Source: CAVPEV01 sp963703555
Lineage (GTDB): Bacteria; Actinomycetota; Actinomycetes; Actinomycetales; Cellulomonadaceae
NCBI GenBank assembly: GCA_963703555.1
Contig: CAVPEV010000017.1
Location: 1-64,000, forward strand
Length of the DNA: 64,000 nt
Reading direction: 5' to 3'
Made by a program: the position numbers and the translations under genes. This document shows positions 29,121-37,129 of this stretch, piece by piece (the first letter of the stretch is position 1; every line of letters starts with the position of its first letter). Below the pieces are notes generated by a model. That model was not told the DNA's origin, made no database searches, and was given only the letters and a program-made list of their open reading frames with translations.

Positions 29121-30397
29121 CCGGCCGGGTGGTGCTCGCCACCGTCGAGGAGGCCCTCGCCGAGCTGCGAGCCGGCCGCCCGGTCCTCGTCGCGGACTCC
29201 CCGGATCGGGAGAACGAGGCGGACGTGGTGCTCGCCGCCCAGTCGGCGACGCCGGAGTGGGTGGCGTGGACGATCCGGCACTCCTCGGGCTACCTGTGCG
29301 CGCCGATGCCGACCGCCCGGGCCGACGCGCTCGAGCTGCCGCTGATGGTGCCGCTCAGCCAGGACCCGCGGCGCACCGCGTACACGGTGACCGTGGACGC
29401 CGCACACGGGGTGACCACCGGCATCTCGGCCGCCGACCGCGCCCGGACCCTCCAGGTCCTGGCCGACCCGGCCGCCCACCCTGACAGCCTGATCCGGCCC
29501 GGCCACGTGCTGCCGCTGCGCGCGGCACCCGGGGGAGTCCTGCACCGGGCGGGGCACACCGAGGCGGCGGTCGACCTGTGCCGCCTCGCCGGCCTGGAGC
29601 CGGTCGGTGCGATCGCCGAGCTCATCAACGACGACGGCACGATGATGCGGCTGCCCGACGTGTCCCGCCTCGCCCGGGCCGAGGGTCTGCTGGTGGCGAC
29701 CATCGCCGACCTCATCGCCTGGCGGATCGCCCACGGGGACCTCGTCGAGGCCGGCACCGCCCCCGGGGTGGCCGGCGACGGCTCGGCCCGCCCCCGGGTC
29801 CAGCCCACCAGCAGCGCGGTGCTGCCGACCGCGCACGGTGACTTCCGCGTGCACGGCTATCGCGACCTGCGCACCGGCGCGGAGCACGTGGCGCTCGTCG
29901 CCGCCCGGGGGATGGGAGACCATCCGCTGGTCCGGGTGCACTCCGAGTGCCTCACCGGTGACGCGTTCGGCTCGGCACGGTGCGACTGCGGCGCGCAGCT
30001 GCACACCGCGATGGAGCTCGTCGACCGGACCGGGGGAGCCGTCGTCTACCTCCGCGGTCACGAGGGCCGGGGCATCGGCCTGCTCGCCAAGATCGCCGCC
30101 TACGCCCTCCAGGACGCCGGGCGGGACACCGTCGAGGCCAACCTCGACCTCGGCTGGCCGGCGGACCGGCGCGAGTACGGCGCGGCTGCGGCGATCCTCG
30201 CCGACCTCGGTGCGCGGCAGGTCACGCTGCTCACCAACAACCCCGCCAAGGTCGCCGGGCTGCGGGCGCACGGCCTCGACATCGCCGGGGTCCAGGGCCT
30301 CGAGGTCGGCCGCACGCCGCAGAACGCGGCCTACCTGCGCACCAAGGCAACCGCGATGGGTCACCTGTTGCACCCCACCACCGAGGAGAACCGATGA
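29117..30397 (+). CDS. ribBA: bifunctional DHBP synthase / GTP cyclohydrolase II
   Basis: Makes both riboflavin precursors from ribulose-5-phosphate and GTP. 426 aa. The N-terminal RibB half has VADSPDRENEADVVLAAQ, YLCAPM, GVTTGISAADRA and the GHTEAAVDLCRLAGL motif. The C-terminal RibA half has zinc cysteines in ECLTGDAFGSARCDCGAQL, then YLRGHEGRGIGLLAKI and LLTNNPAK. All metal residues are present in both halves. Overlaps ribH by four bases. Confidence 0.96.
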   Translation: MTGRVVLATVEEALAELRAGRPVLVADSPDRENEADVVLAAQSATPEWVAWTIRHSSGYLCAPMPTARADALELPLMVPLSQDPRRTAYTVTVDAAHGVTTGISAADRARTLQVLADPAAHPDSLIRPGHVLPLRAAPGGVLHRAGHTEAAVDLCRLAGLEPVGAIAELINDDGTMMRLPDVSRLARAEGLLVATIADLIAWRIAHGDLVEAGTAPGVAGDGSARPRVQPTSSAVLPTAHGDFRVHGYRDLRTGAEHVALVAARGMGDHPLVRVHSECLTGDAFGSARCDCGAQLHTAMELVDRTGGAVVYLRGHEGRGIGLLAKIAAYALQDAGRDTVEANLDLGWPADRREYGAAAAILADLGARQVTLLTNNPAKVAGLRAHGLDIAGVQGLEVGRTPQNAAYLRTKATAMGHLLHPTTEENR

Positions 30398-30873
30398 GCG
30401 CAGCTGGAGCCCCCGACCTCGAGGTCGACGGCACGGGCCTGCGGGTCGCGGTCGTCGCCGCCCGTTGGCACGCCACCGTGATGGACGGCCTGCTGGCCGG
30501 CGCCCGACGCGCGCTGGCCGACGCCCACGTCACCGACGTGGTCGAGGTGCGGGTCCCCGGGTCGTTCGAGCTGCCGGTGGCCGCGCGGCACGCGGCGGAC
30601 GCGGGGGTCGACGCCGTGGTCGCTCTCGGGGTGGTGATCCGCGGCGGTACCCCGCACTTCGACTACGTCTGCCAGGCTGCCACCACCGGCCTGACCGAGG
30701 TGTCCGTGCGCACTGGCGTGCCGGTCGGCTTCGGCGTCTTGACCTGCGACGACGAGGTGCAGGCCGTGGACCGGGCCGGCCTGCCGGGTTCCCACGAGGA
30801 CAAGGGCGCCGAGGCTGCGACGGCGGCCGTCGCGACGGCCGTCGCCCTGGCGGCGTCTAGGCTGCGGGCGTGA
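30394..30873 (+). CDS. ribH: 6,7-dimethyl-8-ribityllumazine synthase
   Basis: Condenses the two riboflavin precursors; forms pentamers or 60-mers. 159 aa with VAVVAARWHATVMDGLLAGA, the substrate loop VRVPGSFELPVAARHAA, VVIRGGTPHFDYVCQAATTGL with the catalytic His, and PVGFGVLTCDDEVQA. The C-terminal KGAEAATAAVATA matches. The stop overlaps the GTG of hisE (GTGA). Confidence 0.96.
   Translation: MSAAGAPDLEVDGTGLRVAVVAARWHATVMDGLLAGARRALADAHVTDVVEVRVPGSFELPVAARHAADAGVDAVVALGVVIRGGTPHFDYVCQAATTGLTEVSVRTGVPVGFGVLTCDDEVQAVDRAGLPGSHEDKGAEAATAAVATAVALAASRLRA
30858..30863 (+). promoter_or_regulatory. leaderless-type -10 TAGGCT for hisE, inside ribH
   Basis: TAGGCT ends six bases before the hisE GTG. 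It would allow hisEG to be transcribed when FMN shuts the riboflavin operon. Confidence 0.45.
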
Positions 30874-31133
30874 AGACGTTCGACTCCCTGTTCGCCGAGC
30901 TCGCCGAGAAGGCCCGGACCCGGCCGGCCGGCTCGGGGACGGTGACCGAGCTCGACGCCGGCGTGCACGCGATCGGCAAGAAGGTCGTCGAGGAGGCGTC
31001 CGAGGTGTGGATGGCCGCCGAGCACGAGGGCACGCTGCGGACCGCCGAGGAGATCTCCCAGCTGCTGTACCACGTCCAGGTGCTCATGATCGACCGCGGG
31101 CTCACCCTCGACGACGTGTACGCCCACCTGTGA
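30870..31133 (+). CDS. hisE: phosphoribosyl-ATP pyrophosphatase
   Basis: Second step of histidine synthesis, removing pyrophosphate from PR-ATP. 87 aa, all-helical MazG-like fold, with TFDSLFAELAEKARTRP and the metal-binding KKVVEEASEVWMAAEHEG and EEISQLLYHVQVLMIDRG. hisE-hisG pairing is the actinobacterial order; the rest of the his operon is elsewhere. Confidence 0.96.
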   Translation: MKTFDSLFAELAEKARTRPAGSGTVTELDAGVHAIGKKVVEEASEVWMAAEHEGTLRTAEEISQLLYHVQVLMIDRGLTLDDVYAHL

Positions 31134-31159
31134 CACCGCCGACCACCACCGAGGACCCC

Positions 31160-32008
31160 GTGCTGAGGATCGCCATCCCCAACAAGGGCTCGCTGTCCGA
31201 GCCCGCCGCCGAGCTGCTGCGCGAGGCCGGCTACCGCGAACGCCGCGACGCCCGCGAGCTCGTGCTCGCCGACCCGGACAACGACGTGGAGATGTTCTTC
31301 CTGCGCCCCCGGGACATCGCCGTGTACGTCGGCGAGGGCACCGTGGACGTCGGGATCACCGGTCGCGACCTGCTGGCGGACTCCGGGTCCTCGGCCGTGG
31401 AGCACCTCCCGCTCGGGTTCGCCCGCTCGACGTTCCGGTTCGCGGCCCCCGCCGGCAGCCTGCACGACGTCCGTGACGTCACCGGGCTGCGGGTCGCTAC
31501 CTCCTACCCACTGCTCGTCGCGGCGCACCTGGCGGACCTGGGCGTGCGCCCGGCCGCGGTCGTCCGGCTCGACGGCGCGGTGGAGAGCGCCGTCCGACTG
31601 GGGGTCGCCGACGTCATCGCCGACGTCGTCGAGACCGGCACGACCGTGCGTGCGGCGGGCCTGGAGGTGTTCGGCGACCCGATCCTGACGTCCGAGGCCG
31701 TGCTCGTGCGCCGGGCGGGTGCCGCGGAGCCGGGCGGCCTGGACGTGCTCACCCGCCGCGTGCAGGGCGTGCTCACGGCCCGGCGCTACGTGCTGATCGA
31801 CTACGACGTCCCGCTCCACCTGGTCGACCGGGCGATCGCCATCACCCCAGGCCTGGAGTCGCCCACCGTGTCGCCGCTGCACAACCAGGACTGGGCCGCC
31901 GTGCGCGCCATGGTGCCCCGCCGGGACACCAACCGGGTGATGGACGCCCTGTACGACGTCGGTGCTCGCGCCATCCTCGTCACGTCCATCCACGCCTGCC
32001 GGTTGTGA
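31160..32008 (+). CDS. hisG: ATP phosphoribosyltransferase, long form
   Basis: Committed step of histidine synthesis. 282 aa, the long hexameric form with the regulatory C-terminal domain that binds histidine (about 205 onward, DTNRVMDALYDVGARAILVTSIHACRL). The catalytic part has LRIAIPNKGSLSEPAAELL and GTVDVGITGRDLL. The GTG at 31160 is chosen because the family starts LRIAxPNKG and GAGGA lies upstream. A GTG at 31130, overlapping the hisE stop, would add ten residues. Confidence 0.95.
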   Translation: MLRIAIPNKGSLSEPAAELLREAGYRERRDARELVLADPDNDVEMFFLRPRDIAVYVGEGTVDVGITGRDLLADSGSSAVEHLPLGFARSTFRFAAPAGSLHDVRDVTGLRVATSYPLLVAAHLADLGVRPAAVVRLDGAVESAVRLGVADVIADVVETGTTVRAAGLEVFGDPILTSEAVLVRRAGAAEPGGLDVLTRRVQGVLTARRYVLIDYDVPLHLVDRAIAITPGLESPTVSPLHNQDWAAVRAMVPRRDTNRVMDALYDVGARAILVTSIHACRL

Positions 32009-32015
32009 GCACCGC

Positions 32016-32498
32016 GTGACCGGCCCGGCCATGTCGCCGGGTGCCGACCCGGTGAGGCTGTACGCACCGTTCCGCCCCCGGCTGGCCAGGGTCGTCACCC
32101 TCGTGCTGGCCGGTCTGGTCGCCGTCCTGACGGTGGCACTGGCCGTGCTCGTACCGGCCACGGGCCCGGCGGGCTTCCGGCTGCCCGACCGCGTGGGCGT
32201 GCTGGCCACCGGGGCACTGGTCGTGGCGATGCTGTGGCGGCAGGCCACGGTCCGGGCGGTGCCCGACCCCGACGGCCTGACCGTGCGCAACCTGCTCCGC
32301 ACCCAGCGGCTCGCCTGGGGCCAGGTGGTGTCCGTCCGGTTCGGTCGGGACAGCTCGTGGGTGCAGCTCGACCTCGACGACGGGGCCACCCTGGCCGTGA
32401 TGGGCATCCAGCATGCCGACGGGGCGCGCGCACAGGTGCAGGCGCGCCGGCTGGCGACCCTCGTCGCGCGGCACACCCGCACCGGACGGGCCGACTGA
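32016..32498 (+). CDS. membrane protein with PH-like domain
   Basis: 160 aa. Two hydrophobic segments (VVTLVLAGLVAVLTVALAVLVPATG and RVGVLATGALVVAML) are followed by a PH-like region VRAVPDPDGLTVRNLLRTQRLAWGQVVSVRFGRDSSWVQLDLDDG. It resembles the actinobacterial PH-domain membrane proteins often downstream of hisG. GTG at 32016 or ATG at 32031. It ends nine bases from the convergent DUF3866 gene. Function unknown. Confidence 0.75.
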   Translation: MTGPAMSPGADPVRLYAPFRPRLARVVTLVLAGLVAVLTVALAVLVPATGPAGFRLPDRVGVLATGALVVAMLWRQATVRAVPDPDGLTVRNLLRTQRLAWGQVVSVRFGRDSSWVQLDLDDGATLAVMGIQHADGARAQVQARRLATLVARHTRTGRAD

Positions 32499-32507
32499 GC
32501 GGCCGGG

Positions 32508-33653
32508 TCAGCCGCCGACCGGGCCGGCCGCCAGCTCGCCGGCGTGCACACCCGCCGCGGCAGCGGCCAGGAACGCGGCCGGGTCCGCGTCGAGCCCCCG
32601 GCCCATGGTGGACAGCCCCACGGGCACGTCGGCCAGCCGGTCCAGCAGCCGCGCGCCGGCCTCGACCTCCACCAGACGGTGCCTCCCGCTCGGCGCACCG
32701 AGCACCGCCACCTGCTCGCGCACGAGCGCCCCCAGCCGCGCCAGGTCCGCGACGCCGGGGTCGAACCGGGGCACGACGACGTCGGCCGGCAGCAGCGCGA
32801 CCCGACCGTAGGCGGTCAGCGAGTGGTGCGACACGCCCAGGTGCCGGTCCCGCCGGTCCGCGCCCGAGATCCGCAGGCTCGCCACCGCCCGTCCGCCCAG
32901 CGTCCCCACGGCGTTGACGGCCTCCCCGGCGCCGACGCCGGAGAACCCCCAACGGGTCCCGGTGCCGAGGTTCCCCGGCCCCTGGGCGACGACCACCAGG
33001 TCCGCCCCCACCACGAGGCGGGCCGCGAGCAGACCGGTGTGCACCGTGACCGCCTCGAGATCCCCGCCGAACGCCTGCCCGGTGGTCACGCAGGCGGCCA
33101 ACCAGCCGGCCTCCCGCAACCCGGCCACGGTGCGGGAGAACCACGCGGGCAGCGCACCGCCGTCGGTCATCACGTACGCCACCCGGGGTGGCCGGCGGCC
33201 GGCGGCGGCCGCCGCGTACCGGGCGCCGGCGATCACCGCCGGCAGCGCGGAGTGCAGGTCGGCGACGACCACGGGCAGCCCGGCCAGGTCGTCGGCCTGC
33301 GCGAGCACCGCATGGTGCGCCGACTCCGGGTCGTCGACGCCGAGCACCATGGGCTGCAGCGGGGTGTACCGGGCCTTGACCAGGTGTCCGGGCCCCGGCG
33401 GCGGGTCCGGCGGCAGCCGGTCGGGCAGGGCTGCGACCAGCGCGTACCCCCCGCTACCCAGCCCGCGCAGCAGCGCGGAGACGGTGACGAGGACACGATC
33501 GCCGACGCGCGGGCTGCCCACCAGCGCGGGGTAGGCGAGCGCACGCACCGCGCGGTCCCCGGTGCCGTCCAGATCCGTCCGCACGGTCACCTCGACCGCG
33601 CCGGGCCAGGACCTGTCCACCGACACCACCACGCCGTCGCGCCAGCTGATCAC
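32508..33653 (-). CDS. DUF3866 family protein
   Basis: 381 aa, matching DUF3866 as recalled: MISWRDGVVVSVDRSWPGAVEV, GHLVKARYTPLQPMVLGVDDPESAHH, RVAYVMTDGGALPAWFS and VVVAQGPGNLGTGTRWGFSGV. No membrane segment or signal peptide. Glycine-rich GPGNLGTGT and the conserved histidines (SHHSLTAYG) look enzymatic, but no activity is known. Actinobacteria keep it near hisG or the proteasome locus. The GTG start has TAGCCT six bases upstream: leaderless. Confidence 0.85.
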   Translation of the reverse strand: MISWRDGVVVSVDRSWPGAVEVTVRTDLDGTGDRAVRALAYPALVGSPRVGDRVLVTVSALLRGLGSGGYALVAALPDRLPPDPPPGPGHLVKARYTPLQPMVLGVDDPESAHHAVLAQADDLAGLPVVVADLHSALPAVIAGARYAAAAAGRRPPRVAYVMTDGGALPAWFSRTVAGLREAGWLAACVTTGQAFGGDLEAVTVHTGLLAARLVVGADLVVVAQGPGNLGTGTRWGFSGVGAGEAVNAVGTLGGRAVASLRISGADRRDRHLGVSHHSLTAYGRVALLPADVVVPRFDPGVADLARLGALVREQVAVLGAPSGRHRLVEVEAGARLLDRLADVPVGLSTMGRGLDADPAAFLAAAAAGVHAGELAAGPVGG

Positions 33654-33686
33654 CCGCGCAGGCTACCGGCGGCTACGGTGTGCACG
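33654..33686. promoter_or_regulatory. 33-bp divergent promoter region between DUF3866 gene and pafB
   Basis: The minus-strand -10 TAGCCT (33665-33660) lies six bases from the DUF3866 GTG. The plus-strand -10 TACGGT (33674-33679) lies seven bases from the pafB ATG. The two -10s are eight bases apart, so the polymerases would compete and both -35 regions lie inside the opposite gene. Confidence 0.55.
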
Positions 33687-34664
33687 ATGGCCGAGCAGAT
33701 CCACCCCGCGGAGCGGTTGCTCAACCTCGTCATCGCCCTGCTGCACACACCGGGCCGGATGACGAAGGAGCAGGTGCGCGCGAGCGTGGCCGGGTACGGC
33801 GACGCCTCGTCCGACGAGGCGTTCGAACGCATGTTCGAGCGCGACAAGGACACGTTGCGCGAGCTGGGCGTGCCGGTGCTCACGGTCACCGGCTCGACGC
33901 ACGGCGACGACGTGGGCTACCGGATCGACCGGGCGGCCTACGCGTTGCCGCCCATCCAGCTCAGCCCGGCCGAGCTCGGCGTGGTCTGCGTGGCGGCGCA
34001 GTTCTGGCAGGACCGCGCCGCGCGCACGGACGCGACCCGGGGGCTGACCAAGCTCCGTGCCGTCGGGACGGCGCCGGAGGAGGGGGACCTGCTGGCGGGC
34101 CTGGCCCCGCAGGTCCAGGCCGGCGGAGCGGCGTTCACGCCGCTGCTCGACGCGATCCAGGGCCGCCGGGTCGTCCGGTTCACCTACCGGGCCGCGAGCA
34201 CCGGCGAGGTGCTGGACCGGGAGGTGGAACCCTGGCGCCTGCTCGCTCGCAGCGGGGGGTGGGTGCTCGTCGGGCGCGACCGCAGACGTGCCGCCGCCCG
34301 GTCGTTCCGGCTGGCTCGCATCGAGGGCTCGGTGAGCACCGTCGGCGGGCCCTGGGCGTTCCCCGCCCCCGACCCGGACGAGGTGGACCGGGCGGTGCGC
34401 AGCTGGGACTCGGAGAGCCTGCGGACCGCCGTGCTGGCGGTGCTGCCCGAGCGCGCGGAGGCATTGCGCGCGCGGGCCGCCACCGTCTCGGACGGTCCCG
34501 CCGGCCGTGACCTCGTCGAGGTCGCGTACACCTCGACGCGGCAGCTCGCCGCGGAGCTCGTGGGCTACGGGGAGGCGGTCCTCGTCGTCGGTCCCGACCG
34601 GCTGCGCGACCAGGTGCTCACCATGCTCGACCGCGCGGCCCGGCTCGACGACGCCCATGGCTGA
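33687..34664 (+). CDS. pafB: WYL-domain regulator PafB
   Basis: With PafC, forms the PafBC activator that drives the LexA-independent DNA-damage response in mycobacteria. 325 aa: an N-terminal winged helix-turn-helix (ERLLNLVIALLHTPGRMTKEQVRASVAGY), the conserved AFERMFERDKDTLRELGVP, a WYL domain (TYRAASTGEVLDREVEPWRLLARSGGWVLVGRD) and a C-terminal WCX domain. Leaderless start. The stop overlaps pafC by eight bases. A perfect LexA-box-like palindrome lies within codons 46-51. Confidence 0.93.
   Translation: MAEQIHPAERLLNLVIALLHTPGRMTKEQVRASVAGYGDASSDEAFERMFERDKDTLRELGVPVLTVTGSTHGDDVGYRIDRAAYALPPIQLSPAELGVVCVAAQFWQDRAARTDATRGLTKLRAVGTAPEEGDLLAGLAPQVQAGGAAFTPLLDAIQGRRVVRFTYRAASTGEVLDREVEPWRLLARSGGWVLVGRDRRRAAARSFRLARIEGSVSTVGGPWAFPAPDPDEVDRAVRSWDSESLRTAVLAVLPERAEALRARAATVSDGPAGRDLVEVAYTSTRQLAAELVGYGEAVLVVGPDRLRDQVLTMLDRAARLDDAHG
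33823..33838. promoter_or_regulatory. perfect LexA-box-like palindrome inside pafB
   Basis: TCGAAC-GCAT-GTTCGA matches the actinobacterial SOS consensus TCGAAC-N4-GTTCGA exactly. It encodes part of the conserved FERMFER motif, so much of it is forced by protein sequence; the GAA codon choice completes it. Whether LexA binds is unknown. Confidence 0.35.
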
Positions 34665-35631
34665 ACGCGCAGCAGAACGGCTGCTCCGGCTGCTCGGCAT
34701 CGTCGCCTACCTCGACGCCCGCGGCGGTGTGCCCGTCGACGAGGTGGCCGCGCAGTTCGGGGTCCCCGCCGAGCAGGTCGTCGCGGACGTCGAGACGCTG
34801 TGGATGACCGGCACCCCCGGCTACTTCCCCAGCGACCTCATCGACTTCGACGTGGACGCCTTCGAGCGCGGCGTGCTGCGCCTCACCGAGTCGCGGGGCA
34901 TGACCCGTCCGCTGCGGCTCGGCGGCCGGGAGGCCGCGGTGCTGGTCGCCGCGCTCCGCGCGATGGCCGCGTCGCTGGGCCCCCGGCTCGGCGGGTCCCG
35001 CCAGGAGGTCCTGGAGGCGACGCTGGCCAAGCTCACCCTGGCGACCGGTGGAACGGCTCCCGCCCTCGACGTGCGGCTGGCCGTGGACGCGGCACCCGCG
35101 GTGCTGACGACCGTGGACACGGCCCTGCGCAGGCACCGCCGGCTGCGGCTGCGGTACGTCGACGCTGCGGACCGCGCGACCACCCGGGAGGTGGACCCGG
35201 TGCGGCTGGTGACCGGCGACGACCGCTCCTACCTGCTGGCGTGGAGCCTGGCGGCGAACGGTGAGCGGTTGTTCCGCACGGACCGGATCGTCAGCGCCGA
35301 GCTGCTCGACGAGCCGGCCCGGACCCACCGCCTCCCACCGCAGATCCCCGCCTACCGCCCGGGAGCGGACGGCGGGATGGTCACCCTGCACCTGCGCAGC
35401 CGCGGTCGCTGGGTGGCCGAGACCGTGCCTGTCGAGGCCGTGCGCAACCTCGACGACGGCACCTTCGAGGTGGACCTGCGGGTGACGAGCCCCGGGTGGC
35501 TGCGCCACCTGCTGCTACAGGCCGGCGAGGACATCCTCGCCGTCCGCCCCCCACAGGCCGCCGGCGAGGCCGCCACGGCGGCGCGCTCCGCGCTCGCGGC
35601 GTACCGCCAGGACGGACCCTGGCGCCGCTAG
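34657..35631 (+). CDS. pafC: WYL-domain regulator PafC
   Basis: Partner of PafB. 324 aa with an N-terminal helix-turn-helix (ERLLRLLGIVAYLDARGGVPVDEVAAQFGV), GYFPSDLIDFDVDAFERGVLRL, a WYL domain (RRLRLRYVDAADRATTREVDPVRLV...YLLAWSL) and a WCX tail ending near HLLLQAGEDILAVRPP. It is translated from the overlap with pafB. PafBC responds to single-stranded DNA in mycobacteria; its targets include recA. Confidence 0.93.
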   Translation: MAERAAERLLRLLGIVAYLDARGGVPVDEVAAQFGVPAEQVVADVETLWMTGTPGYFPSDLIDFDVDAFERGVLRLTESRGMTRPLRLGGREAAVLVAALRAMAASLGPRLGGSRQEVLEATLAKLTLATGGTAPALDVRLAVDAAPAVLTTVDTALRRHRRLRLRYVDAADRATTREVDPVRLVTGDDRSYLLAWSLAANGERLFRTDRIVSAELLDEPARTHRLPPQIPAYRPGADGGMVTLHLRSRGRWVAETVPVEAVRNLDDGTFEVDLRVTSPGWLRHLLLQAGEDILAVRPPQAAGEAATAARSALAAYRQDGPWRR

Positions 35632-35640
35632 GCTGGCGGG

Positions 35641-35964
35641 GTGGGGTGGACCGTTGGCTGGGGGGTGCTGGTGCTCGGCGGGCTCGCCCGCCTGGTCTGG
35701 CTCGGCCGCGGCCTGTGGCGGCGCAGCCACGTCCTGCTCGCCGAGGTGCACGCCGCCGCGGACCGGCTCTCCGGGCTGACCGCAGCGGCCGAGCGGCGGA
35801 CCGCGCAACGGGTCGGTCCGCCGATCACGAGCACGGTCCTGGCCGACCCGGAACCGCTGGCGCGCCAGGTCGCCGCGCTGCGCCGGCAGCGCGCCGGACG
35901 GCGGCAGGACCGCCGAGCCCGGCACGCGCGCACCTATGCCGCGTGGCGCGCGCTGACCCGCTGA
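35641..35964 (+). CDS. small membrane-anchored hypothetical protein
   Basis: 107 aa, not recognised. One N-terminal hydrophobic helix (WGVLVLGGLARLVWLG) is followed by a helical, arginine-rich cytoplasmic tail (ALRRQRAGRRQDRRARHARTY). TAGGCT at 35629-35634, overlapping the pafC stop, lies six bases before the GTG, supporting this start. Genes of this size sit between pafC and tatA in related actinobacteria. Confidence 0.65.
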   Translation: MGWTVGWGVLVLGGLARLVWLGRGLWRRSHVLLAEVHAAADRLSGLTAAAERRTAQRVGPPITSTVLADPEPLARQVAALRRQRAGRRQDRRARHARTYAAWRALTR

Positions 35965-35977
35965 TCGCGCCCGTCGC

Positions 35978-36003
35978 GGTACCGGCTAGCATCAGCCGGT
36001 ACC
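35978..36003. repeat. perfect 10-bp inverted repeat around the tatA -10 region
   Basis: GGTACCGGCT (35978-35987) and AGCCGGTACC (35994-36003) are perfect reverse complements around AGCATC. A -10-like TAGCAT overlaps it at 35987-35992. It could be an operator or an upstream terminator stem; no U-run follows. Confidence 0.6.
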
Positions 36004-36025
36004 GGCAACTCCTGGGAGGTCGGCC

Positions 36026-36226
36026 GTGAACTTTCTCAAGCCGTGGCACATCATCGTCCTGCTGATCGTGGTGCTCGTGCTCTTCGGTGCCAACCGACTC
36101 CCGGACCTGGCCCGTAGCGTCGGCCAGTCGTTGAAGATCTTCAAGAGCGAGGTCAAGGACCTCACGGCGGACGACACGCCACCGACCACGGGCTCTGTAC
36201 CGCGGGACGCCGACCCCAAGGTCTGA
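36026..36226 (+). CDS. tatA: Sec-independent translocase subunit TatA
   Basis: Pore-forming Tat component. 66 aa: membrane helix WHIIVLLIVVLVLFGANRLPDLARSVGQSLKIF, with the conserved FG and LP-LARS-G hinge, an amphipathic helix and a short acidic tail. GTG start with GGGAGG (36014-36019) six bases before. tatC starts seven bases after the stop. tatB is not in this cluster. Confidence 0.94.
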   Translation: MNFLKPWHIIVLLIVVLVLFGANRLPDLARSVGQSLKIFKSEVKDLTADDTPPTTGSVPRDADPKV

Positions 36227-36233
36227 GGCGCGA

Positions 36234-37043
36234 ATGGCCCGCAACCTCCGCCCGGACGGTTCGGGCGGGCGGATGCCGCTGCGCGAGCACCTGCGCGAGC
36301 TCCGCCGCCGGGTGCTGCTGGCCGCGCTCGGCGTCGCCGTCGGGGCGATCGCGGGCTGGTTCGCCTTCGACCCCGTCTTCCGCGCCCTGCAGGCCCCCCT
36401 GCTCGAGTCGGCGAGCGCACGGGACGCCATGGCGTCGGTGAACTTCGGCGGGCTGGCGAGCGCCTTCGACGTCAGGCTGAAGACGGCCACGTTCCTCGGC
36501 GTGCTGGCGTCCAGCCCCTGGTGGCTCTACCAGCTGTGGGCGTTCATCACCCCGGGGCTGACCCGGCGGGAGCGAGGCTGGGCGATCGGGTTCGTCGGCG
36601 CCGCGGTGCCGCTGTTCCTCGGGGGAGCCGCGATGGCCTGGTGGGTGCTGCCCAACGCCGTGCGGGTCCTCACCGACTTCATCCCGGCCCAGGCGACGAA
36701 CCTCATCGACGCGCAGACCTATCTCAGCTTCGTCATGCGCTTCATCCTGGCCTTCGGGATCGCCTTCGTGACCCCGGTCGTCATGGTGTTCCTCACCTTC
36801 ACCGGGTTGGTCCGCGGGCGGACCTGGGCCGGTGGGTGGCGGTGGGCGGTGCTCGGCGCCTTCGTCTTCTCGGCGGTCATGACCCCGACGCCGGACGCCA
36901 TCACGATGATCCTGATGGCCCTGCCGATCTGCGGGCTGTACGGCGTCGCGGTGGCCGTCTGCCTGCTGCACGACCGCCGCGCGAGGCGGTCGGACGCCCC
37001 GGCGCCCGGCGCCCGGGTCGGCGAGGAGACCGGGACGCCGTGA
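36234..37043 (+). CDS. tatC: Sec-independent translocase subunit TatC
   Basis: Tat receptor for twin-arginine signal peptides. 269 aa with the signature MPLREHLRELRRRVLLAALGVAVG at the start, the conserved FITPGLTRRERGWAIGF and six hydrophobic helices; SAVMTPTPDAITMILMALPI is in the last part. The C-terminal tail is Ala/Pro-rich and charged. Normal length. Confidence 0.95.
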   Translation: MARNLRPDGSGGRMPLREHLRELRRRVLLAALGVAVGAIAGWFAFDPVFRALQAPLLESASARDAMASVNFGGLASAFDVRLKTATFLGVLASSPWWLYQLWAFITPGLTRRERGWAIGFVGAAVPLFLGGAAMAWWVLPNAVRVLTDFIPAQATNLIDAQTYLSFVMRFILAFGIAFVTPVVMVFLTFTGLVRGRTWAGGWRWAVLGAFVFSAVMTPTPDAITMILMALPICGLYGVAVAVCLLHDRRARRSDAPAPGARVGEETGTP

Positions 37044-37129
37044 GGCCCGTCGCGGCGCTGCCCGGGGCCCGGCGCTGCGCTGCCGAGGTGGGTCCCGGTC
37101 CCGCGGGCTCGCCCACCTAGGGTGGGTTC

